A DNA stretch of 27,287 bases from Prorocentrum cordatum (Eukaryota > Sar > Dinophyceae > Prorocentrales > Prorocentraceae): assembly GCA_963575745.1 (NCBI GenBank), contig CAUYUJ010001310.1, forward strand, positions 55,001 to 82,287, in the 5' to 3' direction. How positions within the stretch are numbered: position 1 is the stretch's first letter; each line of letters begins with the position of its first letter. The translations under genes and the position numbers were made by a program. The notes beneath the pieces were generated by a model. That model saw only the letters and a program-made list of their open reading frames with translations, was not told the origin of the DNA and did not search any database. Below, one piece after another: positions 1 to 9,799 of this stretch.

Positions 1-21
1 GGACAGCACTCGGTCGCGGCG

Positions 22-1125
22 TCAACGGAAAGGGAAACAGAGCCGGGAGGGGACAGTGCGGGGAAAGATGCGACGCGCCGCCGAGGTGGTCGGAGCGTGG
101 CGACTGGGTCTGCCGAGTGGCTCAGAGGGCGATGAGGACGCTGACGCGTTGGGCGCCTCGTATGGTCGAGTGTGCACTGCGGGCTGGGCGAGAGCGGCGA
201 GCGCCTCATCCCACCGGGCAGCTTCTTCGGCGCTGAGGCCCCAACACGGGAGGGCTGGTTCCTCCCCGTCTCCCTCGACGTCAGGCTCCTCTGGCTCAGC
301 CCCGGCCCCCTGGGGCTCGGGCCATATTTCTTCCGCCTCACCCTCGGTTAATTTGAGCTCCGCGCCCAGCGTGGGGCGGGGAGGTCCGTGGGCGGGGCAG
401 GCCCCCACCGCTCCCCAGAGTTCCCAGGGGCCCCCCCGCAGGTCGCCGTTTGGGTGCCCCGCGAGTTCCCCCCGGGGGGGGGGGGGGCCCGTGTCTGCGC
501 CATGGCAAAGGGTTCGGCAGAGCCTTGGCGCCATCGCGTCTGGTTTCCGCCTGTTGGGGCTGCCGCCTAGGGGGCCAGCTAGGCACTGGCATGGCCCTGG
601 CGCAAGGGTCTCAGAGGCCTGGTAGGCCTGTCGTGTCGGGGCGGCGTTGTTGGGCCAGGTGGGGTCCGCGCGTCTCTTGCCTTTCCCGACCGTGTCGTGA
701 CCTTTCCATTTGCCATTGCCCTCGTCTCGCTGTTGCTCGTTGCGCCGCAACTGCCGTTCCCGGACGGCATCCCAATCCACGTGGACGCCTCGTGTTCTGC
801 ATACCATGCGGATGTCGAAGTCCTCATTAGAAAGCTGGAGCAGCAGGTCCTGGCAGAAGGTGTCGTGTCCGTATGGGTCGTAGGTACCTCGTCTTGGTCG
901 GTTGTCCCTGGCATCGCAGATGGCGTTCCAGCCTTCGACGAAGATGGCACCGCAGTTCTTCTATAGCCTGTTGACGACCTCCGGCCAGGTCTCCCGGATG
1001 TTGGTCCTGTAGTTCCATGTGCGGTGCCAGTTGATTACCCGACGGGGTCGGATGTAGAGCGGATCCTGGGGGTCGTATATCAAGGATCGGGCTGCGGGGC
1101 TTTGTGCCGCGCAGGCGCCTGCCAT
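22..1125 (-). pseudogene. Unrecognised protein gene interrupted by one in-frame TAG
   Basis: This is the strongest protein-coding signal in the window. Read on the minus strand from the ATG at 1125-1123 to a TGA at 24-22, the frame is 367 codons long and broken only by a TAG at 963-961 (codon 55). On both sides of the TAG most codons end in G or C and the amino-acid mix is protein-like. Before the stop there is an aromatic/Arg-rich piece (INWHRTWNYRTNIRETW). After it come an acidic-aromatic stretch (GWNAICDARDNR, DLLLQLSNEDFDIR), a basic linker, a Gly/Pro-rich middle, and a Glu-rich segment near residues 270-300 (EPEEPDVEGDGEE). I recognise no family. The single TAG suggests a recent pseudogene, a sequencing error, or an exon boundary. 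Upstream of 1125 the same frame stays open to 1356, so the start is uncertain. Translation from the first in-frame ATG after the TAG (ATG at 807) would give 261 residues. Confidence 0.5.
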
Positions 1126-1320
1126 GGCTTGCACATGCGATTGAACATACCATGATGCACTTCCCAAAGAATTGTTACATCCTCCTCCTCCACAGTTATA
1201 CAATATGAGTACTTCTCCCCCCCCTAAAGGCATCCGGAAGATATCAGGCCCCCCTACGCGTACTGTTTTTTTTAACACGCAGGGTTCCCGGGAAATTGGT
1301 TTTCGCTTGGGCTTTGTTCT

Positions 1321-1560
1321 CTCAAAATGTTGTTCCCGCTGAAGCGCTGGCCTCATTTCCGCGTTTCCGCTCGTTCCGAATCGTGCTCCCGCTGCAGCCC
1401 TGGCCTCATTTCCTGGTTGTCATTTGTGTTTTTGGCAATCCGACTCTTTTCAGTCCTCAAAATGATGCTCCTGCTGCAGCCCTGGCCCCATTTCTGCGCC
1501 TCTGGTTGTTCCAAAACGCGCTCCCGCTGCAGCGCGGGCGTTTTCGGTTCTTCCAAATAA
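1321..1560. repeat. Nested tandem repeat: 53-bp unit inside a 135-bp duplication
   Basis: A unit starting GCTCCCGCTGCAGC and continuing CCTGGCC-CATTTC begins at 1332, 1385, 1467 and 1520, a spacing of 53, 82 and 53 bp. The larger period is 135 bp: CTCAAAATG at 1321 recurs at 1456. Copies are diverged. All three plus frames stay open over much of it, so the short ORFs here are not evidence of a gene. Confidence 0.7.
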
Positions 1561-1864
1561 GCCCCAAATCTAGGAAATTACCCCCCGAAAAAAGCATCGC
1601 GAGTGATTACACATCCGGTGCCGATTCGTTGAATGTTTGGGCCTCGGGGCGGCGGCGTCGTTGGAGGAAGTAGCAAGCGGGAGCCCCGTTTCTGCTTTCA
1701 GAGGTCGATTTTGCAAGCAGAGCCAGCGGGTGCTTTCCATCAGCCCCGCCTTCTGGGGAGCTTTTCGCGGAGCCCAGGGAGCTAAGGATGGAGCCCCGAC
1801 TCCAGACCAACCCAAACCCTTCGAAGACTATCCACTTAACTCTCCAAGGAACCCGGTGCCCTGC
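1561..1864. other. No gene or repeat recognised
   Basis: Mixed-composition unique sequence. It holds short open frames on both strands (for example minus 1607-1912), but none has convincing composition, and I see no RNA gene. Confidence 0.4.
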
Positions 1865-2034
1865 CATGACATGCTGTGCGGTGTTCTGCTCTGCGCCGCT
1901 GTGCGATGCCATGCTTTGCGTTGCAAAGCTTTGTGATGCAATGCTTCACTACGCAATGCCACGCCATGCTATGACATTATACGCCCTGCCGTGCTCTTCT
2001 ACGCCATGCCACGCCGTGCTCTACGATGCATCGC
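1865..2034. repeat. Degenerate pentanucleotide tract, period 5 (NNTGC type)
   Basis: Split into fives from 1865, almost every word has the form NNTGC, NACGC or a one-base variant (CATGC, TGTGC, GATGC, AATGC, CACGC, CGTGC). That phase holds for about 34 consecutive words. Period 5 is incompatible with a codon repeat, so this is a microsatellite-like tract with heavy divergence. Confidence 0.75.
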
Positions 2035-2160
2035 GCACCCTCTCGCGATCATTGTCCTGGTTGACATCCGACTGTGCGAATAGAGCGGAGATCTACATCA
2101 TGGTAAGGGATGGGAGGGAGGGGTAGGACGTCAGATATGACGCGACCACACCTAGCTTGT

Positions 2161-2372
2161 CCTGCTCCTCCTCCTCCTCCTTCTCCTNNNNNNNNNNNNN
2201 NNNNNNNNNNNNNNNNNNNNNNNNNNNNNNNNNNNNNNNNNNNNNNNNNNNNNNNNNNNNNNNNNNNNNNNNNNNNNNNNNNNNNNNTCCTCCGCCTCCT
2301 CCTCCTCCTCCTCCTCCTCCTCCTCCTCCTCCTCCTCCTCCCTCCTCCTCCTCCTCCTCCTCCTCCATCCCT
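2161..2372. repeat. TCC microsatellite containing an assembly gap
   Basis: Nearly pure TCC triplets on both sides of a run of exactly 100 N (2188-2287), the usual placeholder for a gap of unknown size. True repeat length is therefore unknown. Poly-Glu, poly-Gly and poly-Pro frames across it are artefacts. Confidence 0.95.
2188..2287. other. Assembly gap (100 N)
   Basis: One hundred consecutive N inside the TCC tract. Contig order and spacing across it rest on scaffolding only. Confidence 0.99.
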
Positions 2373-2537
2373 CAGCCTCTTTCCCTCCCGCAAGTGCTCG
2401 CCCAAGGGTGTCCACAACGCTTGGGGCGCAACACCTGCAACAACAGCAGCGCGGCCAGACGGTGGCCCAACCTGTCGCCACGTCGACGTGCCCAGTGAGG
2501 CGGGAGGGCGGCGGTGACTCGCCGCAGGCGCCTTCGA
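2373..2537 (+). repeat. Truncated 3' end of the composite satellite element
   Basis: After the TCC tract comes AAGGGTGTCCACAACG, matching AAGGGTGTCCACGACG after the TCC tract at 21.29 kb. It ends with GGCGGCGGTGACTCGCCG and CTTCGAT, the same terminal sequence as the tandem units at 15-21 kb (there GGCGGCGGTGATTCGCCG). The small CGCC-GCA-GGCG stem in the terminal loop (2520-2530) is kept. Similarity stops at TTCGAT (about 2537), which marks the element end. Confidence 0.7.
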
Positions 2538-2579
2538 TGCGTCTACCTTCGGGCTGCAGTGGGTATCCGACTCGGCGGC

Positions 2580-3215
2580 TGGAACATCCGCCGGGCGGGG
2601 ATGCAGGAAGGGAGCAGGGGAGAGAACTCGGGAGGGACTGCAGGGCTGCCGAGGGGAGGGGGAGACGAAGGGGAGGGGAAGGGCAGGGGGCGGGGAAGGG
2701 AAGAAAAACGGTGGGGCGAAGGAAGGGAGGAGCACGGGAGGAAAGGCCATGGATGGCAGATTGGGCAAGGAAAAGGGTAGAGCGGAGGGAGGGAGAGAGA
2801 GAGAGAGAAGGGGGAGATCATAGAGAATAGAGAGAAGAGACAAGAGGGAGTATAGGATAGAAAACAGAAGTATGCGACCTGTGGAATACAAAATATCATG
2901 TATGATTGATATTCGAAAAGATCAGATAGCATAGTTCATGTAAATGTATCACATACTAACGGAAAAATAGGACATATACCTGATACGAGATACGATATAG
3001 TATAATCGACCATTAAATGCACATGCAAATATACATAGTTTACCGAGTCGGTTCAGCCACAATCGCGACGCAACAAGAGAACAGAAGATACGAAAGAGAG
3101 AGAAGTGGATTGAGAAGAAATCCGAAAGAACAGAGAAGAGAGCATATCTATTCGAGAAGAGAGCAGAGAAAAGCGAGAGAGAAGAGAGAGAGAGAGAGGG
3201 GGGAGCAGGAGGCGG
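2580..3215. repeat. GA-rich tracts flanking an AT-rich island
   Basis: 2580-2830 and 3070-3215 are strongly purine-rich on the plus strand (GGGA, GAGA runs). Between them, about 2840-3060, the sequence becomes AT-rich with many GATA/TATA-like words, unlike the GC-rich surroundings. No gene is visible. Such tracts can form triplex DNA or mark boundaries, but nothing here shows that they do. Confidence 0.5.
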
Positions 3216-3521
3216 ATCCTTCAGGGCTTGCATAGAGAGAAACGCTGCGATCATCGCTGTACTTTCGTGGCGTACTCTACCCTGGAAGAGCGCGTGGCTC
3301 CGTAGCGAACTCCGTCCAGCGATCACTGAATACATGGCGCACGCGATAATGCTTAAGCATTGCAGTCTCGAGCCAGCACTCGGTGGGCTCCGCGGCGGCA
3401 TAGGGTCCCCAAATCAGAGTTGGTTGTGAGTCAGAACAGGCAGAATGCTGTCCCACTTCGTGCACGAAGCTATGCTTAATGTGTGTTCGGCCGTGGGCAT
3501 CCGAAAGGTGTCCTACCCTTG
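3216..3521. other. Unique sequence, no gene recognised
   Basis: Balanced composition and no repeats I can see. Minus-strand frames (for example 2949-3401) run into the GA tract and have no recognisable motif. Confidence 0.35.
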
Positions 3522-4144
3522 CTAGGTGTTCGTGCCCATGTTCGAGCTGCCATACTCCATATTCGGTCTGCGGGTGTCCACTATATGTAGATCCGGGGCG
3601 TGCTCTGTCAGCGCATTGTCATGTTCATCTGGCTCTTTGTACACCATAGCCCGCTGAGCCGAGAGCACGCCCTGGAAAGCGCCACTGGCCGCGGCAAACA
3701 TCTGGCAGGCCACCGCCTGGAAGGTGGCCGCCGCCCTGTGGAACGGACTGCTGCGGGGGAAACCAAGAAGGTACCTATACAGCTGCTCCCTGGACCTCTC
3801 CCAGGGTGCGTTCTGGCCAAAATTTCAAAGCGAATCCAGCCGTGGCGACGAGGGCCTCCCGGGAGGCCCAAGAAGGGGAAAACGAGGGAAGGGTAGCGGT
3901 AAAGGTACCTTTTGCTCCCCTGAGCTGCTGGAAGTACGGCGGGGGCATTTGTTGTTTTAAACATTTCGCGGCCGAGGCCTTGCATGCATAATTCTTCCAC
4001 CACTACACACGGGGAGGCCACCGCGGCCAGGGGGCGGCGGAGGCGGGCCAGCCGATCGCGCGACTTGGGCCCCGCACACTCCTCGCCGAGCCCCCCCCCT
4101 ACCGAAGAGCTCCTCGAGGCCCCTCGGACCCGAGTTGAACTCAA
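3522..4144 (-). CDS. Candidate exon(s), unrecognised, split over two frames
   Basis: Two overlapping minus-strand frames look coding. One, open from about 3824 and ending in TAG at 3524-3522, includes QAVACQMFAAASGAFQGVL and ALTEHAPDLHIVDTRRPNM. The other (4144-3608) begins in GC-rich codons (LARLRRPLAAVASPCVVVEE) and runs into a dispersed repeat reading FLGLPGGPRRHGW. Neither starts with a clear ATG at its 5' edge. Both frames contain an LYRY word beside a duplicated AAGGTACCT (3768-3776 and 3902-3910). The simplest readings are a gene whose frame was broken by insertion of the dispersed repeat, or two exons separated by an intron made of it. I do not recognise the protein. Confidence 0.3.
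3768..3910 (-). repeat. Dispersed repeat d1, copy 1, bounded by 9-bp direct repeats
   Basis: Contains CCGTGGCGACGAGGG and GGAGGCCCAAGAAGG, shared with copies near 7.6, 9.4 and 9.85 kb. This copy is bracketed by AAGGTACCT at 3768 and 3902, as expected for a target-site duplication or an intron inserted with duplicated splice sites. All four copies translate on the minus strand to a loosely shared peptide (GPRRHGW here). Confidence 0.5.
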
Positions 4145-4279
4145 CGGGGAATCAAAAGTTCAGGCGAGCCGCAAACGTGCACACTGACAGAGACAGGAGG
4201 CCTGGCTGAAGCATACACGAGAGGACAAGCAACGCGCTTCAACGGCCTCAAAGCAACCCCATGGAAGTGGCGACACTCT

Positions 4280-5523
4280 TTATCCAAAGGTCTGCGGCCG
4301 AGCCCTGCTGATGGAACACGAACAGCTGCGTGACCCCGACGACGGCCTCGACATGGCCCGCCGCAGCCCGAATGAGGCGTCGCTGAGGCGCAAGGGCGCG
4401 CTGGCCTGCCGCTGGAGCCCCTGCACGAGGTCGAAGAAAGCATGCCGCGTGCGAACAGCTCCTTCGGCTGGTCTCGACAACGAAGCGGCGGGAACCTGCT
4501 CACCGCCTCTGACAGAGCCCGCGGCCCGCTCCACTCCCGCGCCGCGGGGAGTGAAGACTCTCGAGGGCACGGGGGCCGGAGACCGTGCCACGCCGCGCTC
4601 GCGGGCGCTCGCGTCCCCCTCGAAGACGCTGGAGAAGCCGAGACGCGCGGCGGCGCCGGATCCTCCTCCATGGGCGTCGAGTGCTGGACCTCCGCCGAGC
4701 CGCCCGCGGACGCGCCACCAGCCGCCGCAGCGGCCCTCACGCCAGGGCAGCCAGCGCCAGCCGCATCGACTCGAGGATCCCCTTGGTCTGCACCCGGCGG
4801 CGGGGCAGCGGCCGCTCGAGGAGCCCGAGCCACCGCCTCGCCGAGCGCCTCCGCCAGCGCCGCACCTACAAGCGCAGGCCGGCACCCCCGGTGCTGCAAG
4901 GCGCCGAAGGCGCGGAGCAGCGACTGGGCTGCTCGCGCCTGCGCCCTCATGGCCTGAGCCCGGCGCTCGGCCGCCGAGCGCCGAGGGCGCGCTGGCACGC
5001 CGGCGGCGAGCCAGGGCGGGGCCGCCATCCCGCGCCGCGGAGGGGGAAAGCCGCGGAGGAAGGGAGGAGGCCCGCGGGGGGGCGGCAGCCGCGGGCCGCC
5101 TAGCGCGGACTCGCAAGCCTCCGCGCCAGGCGGCGGCCAGAGCCGAGTTGGCGCTACGGCGGGGGCACTGGATAAGAAACCTCGGATAAGGAATCCAGGG
5201 TCTGGAAGCCAATGGAACTCCAATCGTGGACTGGCCATGGATATCACCACCGCCCTCATTGGGTAAGGAATCCTCCAGGGTCTGGCGCCTCCTGAGACTA
5301 TTCCTTAACAAACGCCTCCACCGTAAGCCTCTCGCGACTCCTCCACATGGGCGGAGCTGGCGTCAGCGCCCAAGGCGTCCGACGCACGCTGCCAGGCCCC
5401 CCCGCACGGCGAACATGCCCCCCACCTTGCCCTGCTCCATTCCGACGACGTCCAAGCCTGGCGTTGGACCTCTCGCCGTGCTCCTTCGATCCTCCACGAG
5501 ACCGGCTGCCTCTCGAGCGCCAA
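4280..5523 (-). CDS. Candidate multi-exon gene, unrecognised product
   Basis: Three minus-strand pieces have high G/C at third positions and protein-like composition. (1) About 5523-5308, containing QPVSWRIEGARREVQRQAW and SSEWSRARWGACSPCGGAW, ends at a TAA. (2) About 5028-4690 starts at an ATG (5028-5026, MAAPPWLAAGVPARP) and has an Ala/Arg-rich helical stretch (RAQAMRAQARAAQSLLRAFG). (3) About 4660-4283, in the other overlapping frame (GFSSVFEGDASARERGV, HAFFDLVQGLQRQ), ends at a TAA at 4282-4280. The coding signal switches frame near 4650-4700 and is absent between 5308 and 5030. That fits introns, or a frameshifted pseudogene. A competing plus-strand frame (4311-5189) is Pro/Arg-rich and less convincing. 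Confidence 0.35.
5183..5285. repeat. Pair of short direct repeats, 78 bp apart
   Basis: TAAGGAATCC followed by AGGGTCTGG occurs at 5186 and again at 5264, the second with a 3-bp insertion (TCC). It falls between two candidate exons, where repeat-flanked introns would lie. The second copy sits in a GGTAAG context. Confidence 0.4.
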
Positions 5524-6010
5524 GCCTGGCTTCCGTGAGTCATGTCGTCCGCCGGTCGCATGGGAGCACGCACGGCCGACTCAGTTGCACCAGCGACGGC
5601 CTTCAAGAGGCACGCATCGTAGCGGTGCCAGGAAAAAACAAGGCTGGCGGAACCAGACAGGTTACGTCCTCGTCCTTAGAGGGGTGGAGACCGAACAACA
5701 AAACGCGGGACCACCCTGTTCCCTTGCCCAACCTTACTTGAGCCCAAATTACAAAGGCGAACATTAGGGGAGAGAAGGGGGATGAGGAAGAGACCAACGA
5801 GGACCAGGAGGAGCAACAGGAGAAATGATGAAGGGGTCGATGGGGACAAGGAGGATGACGGGGACAACGATGGCAATGGTGACGGCGATCCAAAGGTCCC
5901 TGCCTCTGCCGCACCCCAACCCCAACCACCCCACACGTCCTGGTCCAAAAGCTGGGCCGCGTGCACCCTGTCTGGCACCTGCGATGGCGGCCTGTCTGGC
6001 ACTGTCATCA
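5524..6010. other. Mostly unique sequence with no supported gene
   Basis: Open frames on both strands run on into the microsatellite at 6.0 kb. The plus frame 5226-5741 has no recognisable motif, and I see no RNA gene. Confidence 0.3.
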
Positions 6011-6262
6011 TCCCTCATATCCTCCTCCTCCTCCTCCTCCTCCTCCTCCTCCTCCTCCTCTTCCTCCTCCTCCTCCTTCTCCTCCTCCTGCTCCTCCTCT
6101 CCCTTCTTCTCCCTCTCATTCCTCCTCCCTCCTCCTCCTTCTCGCCTCTCCTCATACCCCTCCTCCTCTCACTCCTTCTCCATCCCCTCCCTCCTCCCCC
6201 TCCCCCACCAGCCCGAGCACCTCCTCATAATCATTGTCAGACACATGTTGACCACCACCACC

Positions 6263-6323
<61 letters not shown>

Positions 6324-6338
6324 GATCATCATCATCAG

Positions 6339-6389
<51 letters not shown>

Positions 6390-7500
6390 AATCAGCATCA
6401 TCATCATCGTCGTCGACATCGTCGTCATCATCAGCAGCAGCATCATCGTCATCATCGTAAGCATCGTCAACATCATCAGCATCATCATCGTCGTGGTCGT
6501 CGTCGTCATCATGGTCATCAGCATCAGCAGCAGCAGCATCAGCATTAGCATCATCATCATCGTCTTTAGCATCATCAGCAGCATCATCAGCATTATCAGC
6601 ATCATCATCAGCATCAATCATGAGCATCATCAGCATCATCAGCATTATCATCAGCAGCATCATCATCGTACTCCTCATCTTCCTCATACTCCTCATACTC
6701 CTTCTCCTCCTCCTGCTTCTCCTCCTCCTCCTCCTCCCCCTCCCCATCCCCCTTCTTCTACCTTTCCCTCCTCCTCCTCCCTCCCCCGTCTTCGCCTCTT
6801 CCTCATACCCCTCCTCCTCTCACTCCTTCTCCATCTCCTCCCTCCTCCCCCTCCCCCACCACCCCGAGCACCTCATCAGAATCATTATCAGATACATGTC
6901 GACCACCACCATCATCACCATCATCAGCAGCAGCATCATCATCAGCAGCATCATCAGCATCATCATCATCAGCATCATCATCATCATCATCGTCATCGTC
7001 GTCACCATCAGCAGCATCATCATCAGCATCATCAGCTGCAGCACCAGCATCAGCATCATTATCATAATCTTCGTCGTCCTCCTCGTCGTCCTCGTCGTCT
7101 TGTCGTCATCATGATCATCATCACCATCACCATACCCATCACCATCACCATCACAGACAGCATCATTATAATGTGGATTACATCATGATCATGTGGATTA
7201 TCGCCACCGCCATCATCAGCAGCAACTGCGTCATCACCATCAACATCAGCACCGCCACAACCACTGACATCGTTGTCAGCAGCGACATCATCACCGTCAT
7301 CTTCATCATCGTCAACATCGCAATCGTAATCATTCCCATCTCAACAATCAGCATCATCATCTTAATCATCCTCGTCCTCATCATCACCATCGCCATCATC
7401 GCCATCACCAACGCCATCATCTCGTCGTCATCATCACCGTCACCATCACCATCAACCATGACATTCACCACCACCATCACCATGATCATACCCCCTCCGA
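6011..7500. repeat. Compound TCC / CAT microsatellite island with a 651-bp duplication
   Basis: Blocks run in this order: TCC (6021-6234), ATC/CAT (6258-6660), TCC-rich (6660-6880), CAT/CAG/ACC-rich (6880-7500). A non-repetitive hinge, CTCATACCCCTCCTCC then CCGAGCACCTC and GACCACCACC, occurs at 6151 and again at 6802, so TCC block plus hinge plus CAT block was duplicated with a 651-bp offset. Because 651 is 217 codons, a 468-residue Ile/His/Ser frame (5782-7188) reads through both copies. It is a microsatellite translation, not a gene. Confidence 0.85.
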
Positions 7501-7809
7501 AATGAGCCACGCGAAGCTTGCGGGAGGAGGCGGGGTCACCTGCCCTTTCCCGCTTATCCCTCCCCCAAGGCAGGTCCGCTCAAACCCAGTCCCTGGACAT
7601 CTTCCCGCAACCATCTTGGCCCGCTTCCCAGCACACGCTTGGCCGTGGCGACGATGGGAGTCCCTGAAGGCCCGGAAACAAAGGAAGAGTTCAGGACAGT
7701 TCTCCAGCCCCTCAGTAGCTGTCTGGGGGAATACTAGGGAAGGCGCGTGGTTCGGGCCAGGAACTTCAAGCCACTGTGAAACTTCGTGTTGCCACTCCGC
7801 CTTGAGCAA
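7486..7809 (-). CDS. Candidate exon or gene remnant, unrecognised
   Basis: The minus-strand frame ends at TGA (7488-7486). Its composition is protein-like, with words such as EWQHEVSQWLEVPGPNHAP and LENCPELFLCFRAF. The frame stays open upstream past 7809 into 7.86 kb and has no ATG at its 5' edge; the first internal ATG (MVAGRCPG) is late. That fits an exon better than a whole gene. Its middle (RAFRDSHRRHGQ) is a copy of dispersed repeat d1, which weakens the case because the repeat may itself generate the open frame. No family recognised. Confidence 0.25.
   Translation of the reverse strand: MLKAEWQHEVSQWLEVPGPNHAPSLVFPQTATEGLENCPELFLCFRAFRDSHRRHGQACAGKRAKMVAGRCPGTGFERTCLGGGISGKGQVTPPPPASFAWLISEGV
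7588..7700 (-). repeat. Dispersed repeat d1, copy 2
   Basis: TCCCTGGACATCTTCCCGC followed by GCCGTGGCGACGATGGGAG. It matches the copies at 3.8 and 9.4 kb in order and spacing. No flanking duplication is obvious. Confidence 0.5.
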
Positions 7810-7999
7810 CCATGCTGCTGCGAAGAACCCCTGGGTGCGGGAATTCTGATGATCGTCCTCTCCCTCAACCTCTTCCCCCCTGTCACTCCTCCCTGCTCCC
7901 TCCCCCCTCCTCCCTCACCTGGCTTCTACGCCACCCTGGCACACGCCTCACTTCAAGACGCGTGACCAAAGGGCTGGGCGTGTGGGAGAGGGGGTGGGC

Positions 8000-8120
8000 A
8001 AGGAAGACGACGAGGACGGCGACGAAGACGACGGCGAGGACGAGCAAAACGACGAGGACAACGGTGAGGAAGAGGGCGAGGACGAAGACGGGGGCAAGCA
8101 CGAGGACGAGGACAAGAACA

Positions 8121-8199
<79 letters not shown>

Positions 8200-8215
8200 C
8201 GGCGACGACGACGAT

Positions 8216-8246
<31 letters not shown>

Positions 8247-8284
8247 CCGAGGGCGGCGACGAAGACGAGGGCGACGACGACGAG

Positions 8285-8356
<72 letters not shown>

Positions 8357-8360
8357 CTGA
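8000..8360. repeat. GAC triplet tract (plus strand)
   Basis: Begins as mixed GAC/GAG/GGC triplets and becomes nearly pure GAC from 8109. Interruptions (GATGACGCCGAGGGCGGCG near 8240) recur in reverse complement at 9.0-9.06 kb. One plus frame is poly-Asp/Glu (252 residues, 7982-8740). This is most simply microsatellite translation, although the early GAG/GAC mixture would also suit a real acidic tail. Confidence 0.85.
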
Positions 8361-8754
8361 CGACGACGACGGCGGCGGCTGGCGGCGGCTGGCGGCGGGG
8401 GCGGCGGCGGCTGGTGCACCTCGCAGCTGCTGCCCTCGGGGGGCGGGCGCCGCGGAAGCGCCGGCGCCTCGGCGCTGGGGGACGAGGGCGTGGCCGCATG
8501 GGCCTGGGGGGCGCCCCGACGGGCTTGGCGGCGCGGCGCCGGACGGCGGCGGCGGCGACGGCGGCGGAAGCGGCGGCGTCGGCGGCTTCAGCGGCGGAGG
8601 TGGCGGCGACGGCGGCGGCGGCGCTCGTGGGGTGGGGGGAGAGGGAAGCTGGGACCGGGGCGCGCCTGCGCCTGCGCCGCCTGCGGCGGCGGGCCGCCGC
8701 GGACCCCCGCACCGCCCCAGATGGACGCCTTCTGAGGTGACAAAAAGGCACCTC
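8361..8754. repeat. GGC-rich spacer between opposed triplet arms
   Basis: Very GC-rich DNA with GGCGGC runs (8371-8420 and 8525-8630). It separates the GAC arm from the GTC arm. Arg/Ala/Gly frames are open in all directions and carry no recognisable motif. Confidence 0.6.
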
Positions 8755-9070
<316 letters not shown>

Positions 9071-9397
9071 TACCCAGAATGGGCTTTTGATCAACGACGG
9101 AGGCGCGGCAGCAGAGGGGCCCTGAAACGCGACCTGAGGGCAGGGCCCACCAATGGCGACAGCCGAGCACCTGTGCACCAGTCCTCCAGACAAGCGTTCC
9201 GTACTCCACACGGGCCTGGCCCGGACCACACCCTGCGGGGCTTCTCTCAGATCGGGCCGCCGCAAAGAAAAGCAAAGCGTGATGGCTGGTCAACGCTTTC
9301 GGCCTCTGGTAGCCGTTTCCTGGCCCCGGGGCCGCCCAGGTGAAGGGGTCGAGACTTCCGGGGGCACACATCACGACAAGAAAAATGCGGCGTCGGA

Positions 9398-9505
9398 GGA
9401 GAGGTTCCCAGGACATCTTCTGGGGCCCGTCCTGACCATGAGCCAGGGGCGGAATTTGCCGTGGCGACGAGGGTCCCCTGGGAGTCCCAAGAAAGGCGAC
9501 AACTA
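9398..9505 (-). repeat. Dispersed repeat d1, copy 3
   Basis: CCAGGACATCTTCTGGGG, then GCCGTGGCGACGAGGG and GGGAGTCCCAAGAAAGG. In one minus frame it reads FLGLPGDPRRHG, nearly identical to FLGLPGGPRRHG at copy 1. Immediately after it, GGGCCCAAGGAGGCGCAT is tandemly duplicated with a 19-bp period (9506-9542). Confidence 0.5.
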
Positions 9506-9542
9506 GGGCCCAAGGAGGCGCATGGGGCCCAAGGAGGCGCAT

Positions 9543-9799
9543 CGGTAGTTGTCGGTGAGTACGTGCTCTCCTCTGACGTCATGATTTGTTCCACGACGGT
9601 GGCCCCTGGACCTCTCCACGCCATCCCCAGGAAAATTTGTCCACCGAGGGCCCTTTTTGCTGGCAGTACGAGGCCCATCAAGATCCTGCAGATGCCAGGG
9701 AAAGGCAGAGAGAGAGAGAGAGAGGCAGGGAAGCACAAGTATGCGCAACACATACCATGATACCCCTGCGTGTGCGAGTAAATGGTCGTGACAACTAAT
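9543..9799. other. Unique sequence with a short GA tract
   Basis: No gene supported. A short GA dinucleotide run lies near 9703-9722. Confidence 0.35.

Noticed and set aside
5782-7188. A 468-residue plus-strand ORF rich in Leu, Ile, His and Ser
   Set aside because: It is a translation of TCC and CAT microsatellites. The two TCC/CAT blocks are duplicates with an offset that happens to be a multiple of three.
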